Assembly (NCBI GenBank): GCA_900550095.1
Contig: URRG01000181.1
Coordinates: 1-5,441 of the forward strand
Direction: 5' to 3'
DNA from: an uncultured Oscillospiraceae bacterium
GTDB taxonomy: Bacteria > Bacillota > Clostridia > Oscillospirales > Acutalibacteraceae
Length of the DNA: 5,441 bases
The translations under genes and the position numbers were made by a program. The stretch's first letter is position 1. Each line of letters begins with the position of its first letter. The notes under the pieces were generated by a model, which saw only the letters and a list, made by a program, of their open reading frames with translations, made no database searches and was not told where the DNA came from. This document shows positions 1 through 5,441 of the stretch, in pieces.

Positions 1-548
1 TGCTCCGGCGCGATATAGTGCACAGAACCGATAGCCTTATCGGTGATCGTTCTGGTTTCGCTTCTGGAAAACCGGGCTATGCCGAAATCCGTCACCTTAA
101 TGGTGCCGTCCTGCAGAAGCATTATATTCTGCGGCTTTATATCCCGATGAACAATACCTTTTTCATGGGCGTGCTGCAAAGCCTGCAGGATCTGCACCGT
201 AAAGTGGATAGCCTCCTTCCACTTTATTTCCCTCTGCTGGGAAAGATAATCCTTCAGTGTTATGCCGTCGATGTACTCCATGACGATATATTGGATTCTG
301 TCCCCGAAACTTACGTCGAAAACCTTTACAATATTGGGGTGCGACAAAACCGCGATCGCCTTTGACTCGTTCTTAAAGCGCCGGATAAATTCCGCATTGC
401 CCAGAAACTCATCCTTCAGGATTTTTATGGCTACCGTCCTGTCGTCAATAGTGTCGTAGGCTCTGTATACCAGGGCCATTCCGCCCACGCCGATCAGCTC
501 ATGTATCTCATACCGTCCGTCCAGTCTTTTTCCGGAATATTTATCCAT
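1..548 (-). CDS. prkC: PrkC/Stk1-type Ser/Thr protein kinase, N-terminal part (cut by window edge)
   Basis: This is the first 182 codons of a Hanks-type Ser/Thr kinase, read from ATG at 548-546 to the left edge. The kinase domain fills the visible part. The Gly-rich loop is IGVGGMALVYRA (residues 19-30), the ATP-binding Lys is K42 in VAIKIL, and the helix-C Glu is probably E61. The catalytic loop is HRDIKPQN (134-141) with D136, and the DFG motif is at 154-156. The activation segment (about 157-181) is rich in Ser and Thr (S161, S163, T165, T167, T169) and ends in GSVHYIAPE, so autophosphorylation there is likely by family analogy. The Shine-Dalgarno site AAGGGAG (559-565) is 10 bases upstream. 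Family members usually continue with a transmembrane helix and extracellular PASTA repeats that bind peptidoglycan fragments; that part is outside the window, so the PrkC subtype is inferred from the adjacent PP2C gene and order. No catalytic residue is missing. Confidence 0.95.
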   Translation of the reverse strand, partial: MDKYSGKRLDGRYEIHELIGVGGMALVYRAYDTIDDRTVAIKILKDEFLGNAEFIRRFKNESKAIAVLSHPNIVKVFDVSFGDRIQYIVMEYIDGITLKDYLSQQREIKWKEAIHFTVQILQALQHAHEKGIVHRDIKPQNIMLLQDGTIKVTDFGIARFSRSETRTITDKAIGSVHYIAPE

Positions 549-558
549 TGTCTGTCAG

Positions 559-565
559 CTCCCTT
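559..565 (-). promoter_or_regulatory. Shine-Dalgarno site of the kinase gene
   Basis: The coding strand reads AAGGGAG ending 10 bases before the ATG at 548. It overlaps the last base of the phosphatase stop codon (567-565), so the two genes are closely joined. This site fixes the kinase start, since no other nearby ATG has a comparable site. Confidence 0.75.
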
Positions 566-1296
566 CAGCAATATTTGGCCGCGGCAATCGTAATATTATC
601 GCCGCCTCCGTTCTCTTTTGCAAGGGCTATCAAATCGTTGCAAAAATGTTCCAGAGGCTCGCTCTGAACGGATTCAAGAATAGTATGATCCTCTACATAA
701 TTCGTCAGCCCATCTGTGCAGAGAAGAACCACATCTCCCGGTGAAAGCGGCTTCTGTACAAAATCGGCTTCAACGCTTTCTTCTACTCCCACAGCCCGAG
801 TAATAATGTTCTTCTGCGGATGCATTTTAGCCTGAAGTGCGGTCAAATCACCGCTGCGAACCAACTCCTGCACCATGGAATGATCCATCGTAAGCTGCGT
901 AATGCCCTCCGTACCCACATGATAGGCCCGGCTGTCCCCCACATGGACTATATACGCAGCCTCTTCCTGCAGAACAGCCGCCACCACAGTGGTTCCCATC
1001 CCGCTCAGTTCCGGTTCCGTCAAAGAAAGCCTGTAAACCGCTGTATTGGCCTCTTCCACCGCTTTGAGAAGAAGTTCCTTTACGCTATCCGGATCCATAC
1101 TTTCATGCAGCTTTCCGCAAAGCACCGCGCATACGGTATCCACAGCCATCCGGCTGGCCGTGCTTCCGCCGTTGGCTCCGCCCATTCCGTCGCAGACTAC
1201 AAGCAATGCGGTATTTTCAGAAACATTCTCACAGCGAAACGAATCCTCATTGGCATGCCTCACCAAACCGATATCGCTGTTCCCATACATCTTCAA
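565..1296 (-). CDS. stp: PP2C-family Ser/Thr protein phosphatase (PrpC/Stp type)
   Basis: A 243-residue metal-dependent phosphatase of the bacterial PPM/PP2C type, near the usual 240-255. It is expected to remove phosphate from the kinase encoded just downstream and from its substrates in the cytoplasm. Visible motifs are RHANEDS (13-19), VCDGMGG (34-40, metal ligand D36), GMGTTV (99-104), HVGDSRAY (118-125), TMDHSMVQELV (136-146), LCTDGLTN (192-199, metal ligand D195) and GGDNITIA (231-238, metal ligand D233). All core metal-site acids are present, and there is no signal peptide or membrane segment. I chose the TTG start at 1296-1294: GAGGAAG (1304-1310) lies 7 bases upstream and the resulting MKMYGNSDIG matches the usual family start. 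An ATG two codons in (1290-1288), with AAGG at 1298-1301, is the alternative. The TTG start overlaps the rlmN stop, while 16 bases separate this gene from the kinase gene. Confidence 0.96.
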   Translation of the reverse strand: MKMYGNSDIGLVRHANEDSFRCENVSENTALLVVCDGMGGANGGSTASRMAVDTVCAVLCGKLHESMDPDSVKELLLKAVEEANTAVYRLSLTEPELSGMGTTVVAAVLQEEAAYIVHVGDSRAYHVGTEGITQLTMDHSMVQELVRSGDLTALQAKMHPQKNIITRAVGVEESVEADFVQKPLSPGDVVLLCTDGLTNYVEDHTILESVQSEPLEHFCNDLIALAKENGGGDNITIAAAKYC

Positions 1297-1310
1297 GCCT
1301 TAACTTCCTC
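1288..1310 (-). promoter_or_regulatory. rlmN/phosphatase overlap with stacked start signals
   Basis: The coding strand carries GAGGAAG (1310-1304), then AAGG (1301-1298), then TTGA (1296-1293), where TTG starts the phosphatase and TGA stops rlmN, and then ATG (1290-1288). Both possible starts have a ribosome site 7 bases upstream. The 4-base overlap is a typical arrangement for termination-reinitiation coupling; which start is used cannot be settled from sequence. Confidence 0.6.
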
Positions 1311-2366
1311 CTCTTGCACTCTGCGGCGCAGCTGCCCGCAGGAGGCGTCTATATCAGAACCGAGGGTTCTCCTTACCGTTGCCGTAATTCCTTTTCCTTC
1401 CAATATGCGAACAAACCGCCTGATCCGTTCCGGAGAGCTTTTCACATATCCGTTGCCCGTCACATTGTTGACAGGGATCAGGTTTACATGGCTCAATATG
1501 CCATGCAGCCTTCCGCCCAGCTCTTCGGCGCAGGAATCAAAATCGTTAACATCGCTTATCATGGCATACTCAAACGAAATTCTTCGGCCCGTAGTTTTTC
1601 CATAATATCGGCAAGCCGCCAGAAGCTCCTCCACACCCCACCGCCGGTTTACAGGCATAGTCTTGACCCGTATTCTGTCGTTGGGAGCATGCAGGGAAAT
1701 AGAGAGGGTCAGCTGCAATCTGCGATCCGCCAAATCGTATATTTTATCTACAATCCCACAGGTAGAAAGGGAAATATGGCGCATACCAATATTCATTCCC
1801 TCAGAAGAGGAAACCAATTCCAAAAATCGCAGGACATTTTCATAATTATCCAGGGGCTCCCCCATCCCCATCAAAACAATATTGGAAATCCGGCTCCCGC
1901 AATCCGCCTGCGCCGCCTGCACCTGAGAAAGGATCTCCGACGCCCGCAGATTCCTCGAGAAACCACTTTTTCCCGTAGCACAAAAGGTACAGCCCATTTT
2001 GCAGCCTACCTGCGAGGAAATGCATACGGAATACCCGTGATGGTATTTCATCAGCACACATTCCACACATTCCCCGTCCATAAGCCGGAAGAGGTATTTC
2101 ACCGTCCCATCCAAGGCGGAAACCTGTTTCCGTACAATGACGGCAGAGGCTATGTAAAACGCCCCCTCCAGACGGCTTCGGAGGCTCTTGGAAAGATCCG
2201 ACATTTCATCAAAAGAAGAAACACCCCGGTGAAGCCAACGATACACCTGCAGTGCCCGAAAGGAGGGCTGCCCCATAGATGCCACCGCTTCCTGAAGCTC
2301 TTCCAGCCGCATGGATTTTATATCCCGTTTTTCTATTTGAGTTTTCTGCAAATCCTGTATTTCCAA
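1293..2366 (-). CDS. rlmN: Dual-specificity rRNA/tRNA adenine C2-methyltransferase RlmN (radical SAM)
   Basis: A 357-residue radical SAM methyltransferase. The family methylates C2 of A2503 in 23S rRNA, and in E. coli also A37 of some tRNAs. The 4Fe-4S cysteines are C122, C126 and C129 in GCKMGCTFCATG. C115 (in CISSQVG) corresponds to the resolving cysteine (E. coli C118) and C343 in SDIDASCGQL to the methyl-carrying cysteine (E. coli C355). E102 aligns with the proton-abstracting E. coli E105. GMGEPLDNYENV (167-178) is the SAM-binding motif, and SLHAPND is at 224-230. An N-terminal accessory domain covers about residues 14-100. The start is TTG at 2366-2364 with GGGAAG (2374-2379) 7 bases upstream; homologues normally begin near the DIKSM of residues 15-19, so the true start is less certain (Met19 is at 2312-2310). 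The related resistance enzyme Cfr is possible by motif alone, but the length and operon context favour RlmN. Confidence 0.95.
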   Translation of the reverse strand: MEIQDLQKTQIEKRDIKSMRLEELQEAVASMGQPSFRALQVYRWLHRGVSSFDEMSDLSKSLRSRLEGAFYIASAVIVRKQVSALDGTVKYLFRLMDGECVECVLMKYHHGYSVCISSQVGCKMGCTFCATGKSGFSRNLRASEILSQVQAAQADCGSRISNIVLMGMGEPLDNYENVLRFLELVSSSEGMNIGMRHISLSTCGIVDKIYDLADRRLQLTLSISLHAPNDRIRVKTMPVNRRWGVEELLAACRYYGKTTGRRISFEYAMISDVNDFDSCAEELGGRLHGILSHVNLIPVNNVTGNGYVKSSPERIRRFVRILEGKGITATVRRTLGSDIDASCGQLRRRVQEEEVKA

Positions 2367-2380
2367 AAAGACACTTCCCG

Positions 2381-2394
2381 CTTATATCTTATAT
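2381..2394. repeat. Two tandem 7-base copies of CTTATAT over the rsmB stop
   Basis: CTTATAT occurs twice in a row on the plus strand. The second copy supplies the rsmB stop codon (TAA on the coding strand, 2391-2389) and its last Ile codon; the first lies in the gap before rlmN. It may be a small slippage duplication and shows no sign of function. Confidence 0.5.
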
Positions 2395-3729
2395 CCTTTG
2401 AAAGGCCGCGACAAAAAAGCCGTCCGAATCCATTGTATAAGGAAAAATCGTAAGCTGATTTTCCGGTTCCTCAATCTTACGGGAAACCTTCTCAGGCAAC
2501 CGCAGAGAAAGCGGTTCAAACTCAGGATGCTCCCTCAGGAAACGATTGGCTACGCTGCCATTTTCCTCCGGATTCAATGTACAGGTCGAATAGAAAAGCT
2601 TCCCCTTTTCCCGGACCAATCTGGCGGATTCACACAGAATAAGATACTGCAAATCCGGCAGGCCGTCAAGTTCTTTCATAGATTTGTAACGAATCTCCGG
2701 CTTCCGGCGTATCACTCCCAGCCCGGAGCAAGGCGCGTCACATAGGACGCGGTCAGCCTTTTCCAGGTGCTTGCCCGGCGCGGATGCGTCCCGAAGGCCA
2801 GTCCTCACAATGGATAATCCTAAACGTTCCGCTCCCTGCCGGATCAAGCCGACTTTCTTTTCATATTTATCAAAAGAAAACAATTCCCCTTCGTTCCGCA
2901 TATTCTCTGCCAAAGTAAAGGTTTTTCCGCCGGGCGCAGCGCAAACATCGATCACTCGTTCGCCCGGATGTGCGTCTACCAGCAAACAGCAAATTTGGGA
3001 AGATAAATCCTGAACATGAAACCATCCATCCCGGAAAGGCTCCAGATCCGCTACAGCTCCGCTATGATCCAGCGCATAAGCGCCCTGCACGCCTGTAACG
3101 GCGTTAACCTTTACAGATAAACCAAGCAAAGCCGACGCCAATTCCTCTCCCCTGATTTTCAGCGGATTCTGCCGTATGTATAGCGGCGGCCTCTTCTCAA
3201 GCGATTCGAGAATCCGACCGCACACCTGAATACCATACGCCTTTTCCCAAAAAACAATCCATTCCTCCGGACATGAATACCGGAGGCTTTTTCCCTTTAC
3301 CGATTTTGCCTCCGGCCATTGAAAGGTTTCTTTATTTCGAAGCGCCGTACGCAGGATGCCGTTTATAAAGCCAGAAGCCTTTACAGCTTTGTTTTCCTTT
3401 GCAAGATTTACAGATTCATTCACTGCTGCTGAATCCGGCACCCGATCCATATATAGCAGCTGATAAGCTCCCATGCGCAGTATCTCCTGCACCACAGGTC
3501 CCATTTTTTTCAGCGGAATTTTGGAATAACGGGCGATATAATAGTCCAACGGCAGCCTTTTTTCAAGCACGCCATAAAACAAGGCGGACGCAAAAGCCGC
3601 GTCTCTTGCCTCCAATTCAAAGGAACGCGCCGTCTTATCAAAAACAATGTTGGAATATCCTTCGTCCTTACGTACACGAAGGAGCGCGGACAACACCGCT
3701 GATCTTGCCTTATCCATACCGGGCCCCAT
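2389..3729 (-). CDS. rsmB: 16S rRNA (cytosine-967 C5)-methyltransferase RsmB
   Basis: A 446-residue SAM-dependent RNA m5C methyltransferase, close to the roughly 430-450 usual for RsmB (also called Sun). It methylates C967 of 16S rRNA, affecting the P-site region of the 30S subunit. The N-terminal third (about 6-130) is a helical NusB-like RNA-binding domain, with LRMGAYQLLYMDRVP (84-98) and FINGILR (121-127) typical of it. The catalytic domain has FHVQDLSSQ (237-245), SAM-binding DVCAAPGGKT (261-270), DAPCSGLGVIRRKPEIR (331-347, motif IV Cys C334) and YSTCTLNPEEN (380-390, nucleophile C383). It ends with DSDGFFVAAFQR (434-445). Both conserved cysteines are present. The chosen ATG has AAGGGG (3737-3742) 7 bases upstream; a second ATG at 3717-3715 (Met5) has a poorer site. 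The gene sits 23 bases after the yugP-like gene and 22 bases before rlmN, another rRNA methyltransferase gene. Confidence 0.97.
   Translation of the reverse strand: MGPGMDKARSAVLSALLRVRKDEGYSNIVFDKTARSFELEARDAAFASALFYGVLEKRLPLDYYIARYSKIPLKKMGPVVQEILRMGAYQLLYMDRVPDSAAVNESVNLAKENKAVKASGFINGILRTALRNKETFQWPEAKSVKGKSLRYSCPEEWIVFWEKAYGIQVCGRILESLEKRPPLYIRQNPLKIRGEELASALLGLSVKVNAVTGVQGAYALDHSGAVADLEPFRDGWFHVQDLSSQICCLLVDAHPGERVIDVCAAPGGKTFTLAENMRNEGELFSFDKYEKKVGLIRQGAERLGLSIVRTGLRDASAPGKHLEKADRVLCDAPCSGLGVIRRKPEIRYKSMKELDGLPDLQYLILCESARLVREKGKLFYSTCTLNPEENGSVANRFLREHPEFEPLSLRLPEKVSRKIEEPENQLTIFPYTMDSDGFFVAAFQRI
3264..3292 (+). terminator. Terminator-like hairpin antisense to rsmB
   Basis: On the plus strand CCTCCGG (3264-3270) and CCGGAGG (3280-3286) form a perfect 7-base-pair GC-rich stem with a 9-base loop, followed by C and five T (3288-3292) and more pyrimidines. 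This has the shape of an intrinsic terminator for plus-strand transcription, yet it lies inside rsmB codons and no plus-strand gene is visible. It may act on antisense RNA or be chance. Confidence 0.3.
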
Positions 3730-3736
3730 TTCTCAG

Positions 3737-3751
3737 CCCCTTACACGGGGG
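3737..3751 (-). promoter_or_regulatory. rsmB Shine-Dalgarno within a short hairpin (possible translational coupling)
   Basis: Directly after the yugP stop (3755-3753) the coding strand reads CCCCC, GTGTAA, GGGG. Four C can pair with the GGGG of the rsmB Shine-Dalgarno AAGGGG (3742-3737) across a 6-base loop, which would hide the ribosome binding site. A ribosome finishing yugP would cover the C run and open it. The pairing potential is seen; its effect is inferred. Confidence 0.4.
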
Positions 3752-3752
3752 A

Positions 3753-4463
3753 TCAATTCCTGTTTCTTCCCTGCCGGGCAGCTACAATCGCCAGAAGCCG
3801 GAGAAGGGACATAAGAGCCGTAAAGGTGGCGGCAAGATAGGTCATAGCCGCAGCACCCAAAACCTTTTTAGCCCCGCGCAGCTCCTCTTCCTGAAGAATA
3901 CCCGCCTCATCCAGAGCTTTCAAAGCCCTAGAACTGGCATTAAATTCCACGGGCAAAGTCACAAGCTGAAACACTACCATCAAGCTGTAGAGCAAAATCC
4001 CTATCGTCACGACAAAATCATATTCCACCGGCAACATCAGACCAATCAAAATCAGAGGGATGGAAAGATTCGATCCGATATTGGTAATCGGGACCAGCGC
4101 ACTGCGAAGTTTGATAGGCATATAGCCTCTGGCGTGCTGGATCGCATGCCCCGCCTCATGAGCGGCGACTCCCACCGCCGCTATGCTGTTCACATCGCAA
4201 ACAGGCTGCGAAAGACGGATAACACCGGAGCGGGGATCAAAATGATCGGTCAGCCTGCCGGAAGTAGAGTGTATTTCCACACCCGTCACTTCTCCATACC
4301 GAAGCACCAGCGCCGCTGATTCCCTGCCTGTAACGCCTCTGGCCGTAGGAATCTGCGAATATCTCTTAAAAGCGGAATTCACCTTGAACTGCGCTATCAT
4401 AGAAATCACGATAGCCGGCAGCATATACAAAAAATAGGTATAATCGAAAAAATAAAATCCCAT
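3753..4463 (-). CDS. yugP: YugP-family membrane zinc metallopeptidase
   Basis: A 236-residue integral membrane protein of the neutral zinc metallopeptidase (YugP, Zn_peptidase_2) family, of about normal length. The zinc signature is AAHEAGHAIQHA (100-111), with H102 and H106 as ligands and E103 as catalytic base. LPVEFNASSRAL (170-181) is the second conserved family motif, and its E173 is a plausible third ligand, which is inference. RLTDHFDP (70-77) is also typical. Hydrophobic segments are visible at about 8-24, 122-144, 149-170 and 203-228, giving a membrane protein with the active site between helices 1 and 2. The tail RQGRNRN is basic. The start ATG has AAGGA (4473-4477) 9 bases upstream. 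The gene is 21 bases after fmt and clearly in the same transcript. The substrate and physiological role of this family are not established, and position among translation genes does not settle it. Family assignment is firm; function is open. Confidence 0.93.
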   Translation of the reverse strand: MGFYFFDYTYFLYMLPAIVISMIAQFKVNSAFKRYSQIPTARGVTGRESAALVLRYGEVTGVEIHSTSGRLTDHFDPRSGVIRLSQPVCDVNSIAAVGVAAHEAGHAIQHARGYMPIKLRSALVPITNIGSNLSIPLILIGLMLPVEYDFVVTIGILLYSLMVVFQLVTLPVEFNASSRALKALDEAGILQEEELRGAKKVLGAAAMTYLAATFTALMSLLRLLAIVAARQGRNRN

Positions 4464-4464
4464 A

Positions 4465-4488
4465 GTTAACCGTCCTTTCCAGGTTCAC
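4465..4488 (-). promoter_or_regulatory. fmt/yugP junction: Shine-Dalgarno in a hairpin loop
   Basis: On the coding strand GTGAACC (4488-4482) and GGTTAAC (4471-4465) can pair, with one G-A mismatch, around a 10-base loop that carries the yugP Shine-Dalgarno AAGGA (4477-4473). The fmt stop TGA (4487-4485) lies in the left arm. The Shine-Dalgarno site is clear; the hairpin is short and its formation is inference. Confidence 0.4.
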
Positions 4489-5423
4489 TTTGGGGAAGCC
4501 TCAAATCGTTCACCGGGACCAAAGGAATGGCCTCTCAGAAAATCAGCGGACTGCATTCTTTTCTTTCCCTGACACTGCAGCTCCCGAATCTCTAGAAGCG
4601 TCCCCTTGCCGCAGCAGACATACAGGCGCCCTTTCTCCTGGATTATCTCTCCGGGAAAACCGTCTTTTTTTTCGGAAACAGAGGAACTGTAGATTTTCAG
4701 CATCTGCCCCTTATAGAAAGTATAGGCAGACGGCCACGGATTCATACCGCGGATCCTGTTATGCAGGCAATCCGCTTCCTGTGTCCAGTCTAAAACCGCC
4801 AATTCCCTGGAAAGCTGCGGCGCATAGCTGGAATCCTCGTCCTTCTGCTTTTCAGGGCATAGAGTTCCCTTTTCCAGTTCATCCAGCGTCTTTACAAGAA
4901 GTTCCGCCCCCATAGGCGCCAGCCTGTCGAACAGTTCGCCCGCCGTTTCCTCTGGAAAAATCTCTGTTTCTGCACGCAGAAGCATATCTCCTGTGTCAAG
5001 CCCTTCCGACATGAACATAGTGGTCACACCGGATACTTTCTCCCCGTTGATGACGGCCCACTGGATCGGCGCCGCTCCCCTGTACTTAGGCAATAAGGAA
5101 CCATGCACATTGATGCATCCCTTGGGGGGGATCTGCAGTATCTCCTTCGGGAGAATTTTGCCGTAGGCCACCACGACTATACAGTCAGGGGAAAGAGAGC
5201 GGATGCACTCTGCCGCCTCTTCATTTCGGAGGGTTTTGGGCTGATACACCGGCAGACCCCTTTTTACGGCCAATTCCTTCACAGGCGGCGGCGTAAGGAC
5301 ATACTTTCTTCCCTTAGGCTTATCCGGCTGCGTAAACACCCCGCATATATCATGCCCTTTTTCCAAAAGAGCCTCCAAACAGGGCACGGCAAAATCAGGA
5401 GTCCCCATGAATACGATACGCAT
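4485..5423 (-). CDS. fmt: Methionyl-tRNA formyltransferase
   Basis: A 312-residue cytoplasmic enzyme that transfers a formyl group from 10-formyl-tetrahydrofolate to the amino group of Met-tRNAfMet, preparing it for translation initiation. The length matches the usual 310-320. The N-terminal formyltransferase domain (about 1-190) begins MRIVFMGTPDFAVP and includes QPDKPKGRK (32-40). The catalytic triad is visible as N105 and H107 in INVHGSLLPKYRGAAPIQWA and D143 in GLDTGDML. The C-terminal tRNA-binding domain (about 205-310) has RIRGMNPWPSAYT (223-235) and FLRGHSFGPGERF (295-307). The ATG start is supported by GGAGA (5434-5438), 10 bases upstream. It is the first gene of the visible operon; in related bacteria def and priA usually lie upstream. 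The frame is intact despite a run of seven C and a run of eight A on the coding strand. Confidence 0.98.
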   Translation of the reverse strand: MRIVFMGTPDFAVPCLEALLEKGHDICGVFTQPDKPKGRKYVLTPPPVKELAVKRGLPVYQPKTLRNEEAAECIRSLSPDCIVVVAYGKILPKEILQIPPKGCINVHGSLLPKYRGAAPIQWAVINGEKVSGVTTMFMSEGLDTGDMLLRAETEIFPEETAGELFDRLAPMGAELLVKTLDELEKGTLCPEKQKDEDSSYAPQLSRELAVLDWTQEADCLHNRIRGMNPWPSAYTFYKGQMLKIYSSSVSEKKDGFPGEIIQEKGRLYVCCGKGTLLEIRELQCQGKKRMQSADFLRGHSFGPGERFEASPK

Positions 5424-5433
5424 TATTTCATAT

Positions 5434-5438
5434 TCTCC
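5434..5438 (-). promoter_or_regulatory. Shine-Dalgarno site of fmt
   Basis: The coding strand reads GGAGA 10 bases before the ATG at 5423. It confirms the fmt start although only 18 bases of upstream sequence are present. No promoter can be judged here because the window ends at 5441. Confidence 0.75.
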
Positions 5439-5441
5439 AAT

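Noticed and set aside
1468..1473. TTGACA on the plus strand, like a -35 box for an antisense promoter
   Set aside because: No TATAAT-like hexamer follows at 16-19 bases, and the bases are explained by rlmN codons.
820..1605. A 261-codon plus-strand open frame opposite the phosphatase and rlmN
   Set aside because: It has no domain signature and overlaps two genes with complete catalytic motifs on the other strand.
1206..2453. A 415-codon open frame on the plus strand, antisense to all of rlmN
   Set aside because: Its translation is rich in His, Arg, Pro and Ser without any recognisable motif, it has no convincing ribosome site, and it mirrors the codons of a clearly real gene.
3399..4319. 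A 306-codon plus-strand open frame opposite rsmB and the yugP-like gene
   Set aside because: It spans two real minus-strand genes and their junction, has biased low-quality composition and no family motif, so it is a shadow frame.
4994..4999. TTGACA on the minus strand inside fmt, like an internal operon promoter
   Set aside because: There is no -10 element at proper spacing, and the sequence encodes the conserved GLDTGD motif of Fmt.
1..5441. Search for a mobile element, CRISPR array, tRNA, riboswitch or novel defence-type system
   Set aside because: Coding density is almost complete, every gene belongs to a known core family, and no long repeats or foreign-looking segments were seen.

Overview
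The window looks like ordinary chromosomal core DNA from a low- to mid-GC Gram-positive bacterium of the class Clostridia, probably near the Lachnospiraceae. This rests on gene content and order: fmt, a YugP-type zinc peptidase, rsmB, rlmN, a PP2C phosphatase, then a PrkC-type Ser/Thr kinase. It also rests on protein style and strong Shine-Dalgarno sites. The family assignment is inference; no species can be named from the sequence alone.

All six genes lie on the minus strand and are transcribed from right to left. In transcription order: fmt (5423-4485, complete; the window edge lies 18 bases upstream of its start), the yugP-like gene (4463-3753), rsmB (3729-2389), rlmN (2366-1293), the PP2C phosphatase gene (1296-565) and the first 182 codons of the kinase gene (548 to the left edge, truncated). 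Gaps are 21, 23, 22, -4 and 16 bases. No gap is large enough for a promoter plus leader, and no sense-strand terminator is visible, so this is very probably one polycistronic unit whose promoter lies to the right of the window. No stretch over 25 bases is non-coding.

The genes fall into two functional blocks. Fmt formylates initiator Met-tRNA, RsmB makes m5C in 16S rRNA and RlmN makes m2A in 23S rRNA, so these serve translation initiation and ribosome maturation. The phosphatase and kinase form an opposing pair in Ser/Thr signalling linked to cell-wall and growth state. The membrane metallopeptidase between fmt and rsmB has no well-established role. In related Firmicutes such clusters are usually preceded by priA and def and followed by rsgA and rpe; those lie outside this window.

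I found no mobile element, CRISPR array, tRNA, rRNA, riboswitch or new defence-like system. The points worth a second look are small: non-ATG (TTG) starts for two consecutive genes, a stop/start overlap, mRNA hairpins at gene junctions that may couple translation, a terminator-like hairpin antisense to rsmB, and two homopolymer runs inside fmt.
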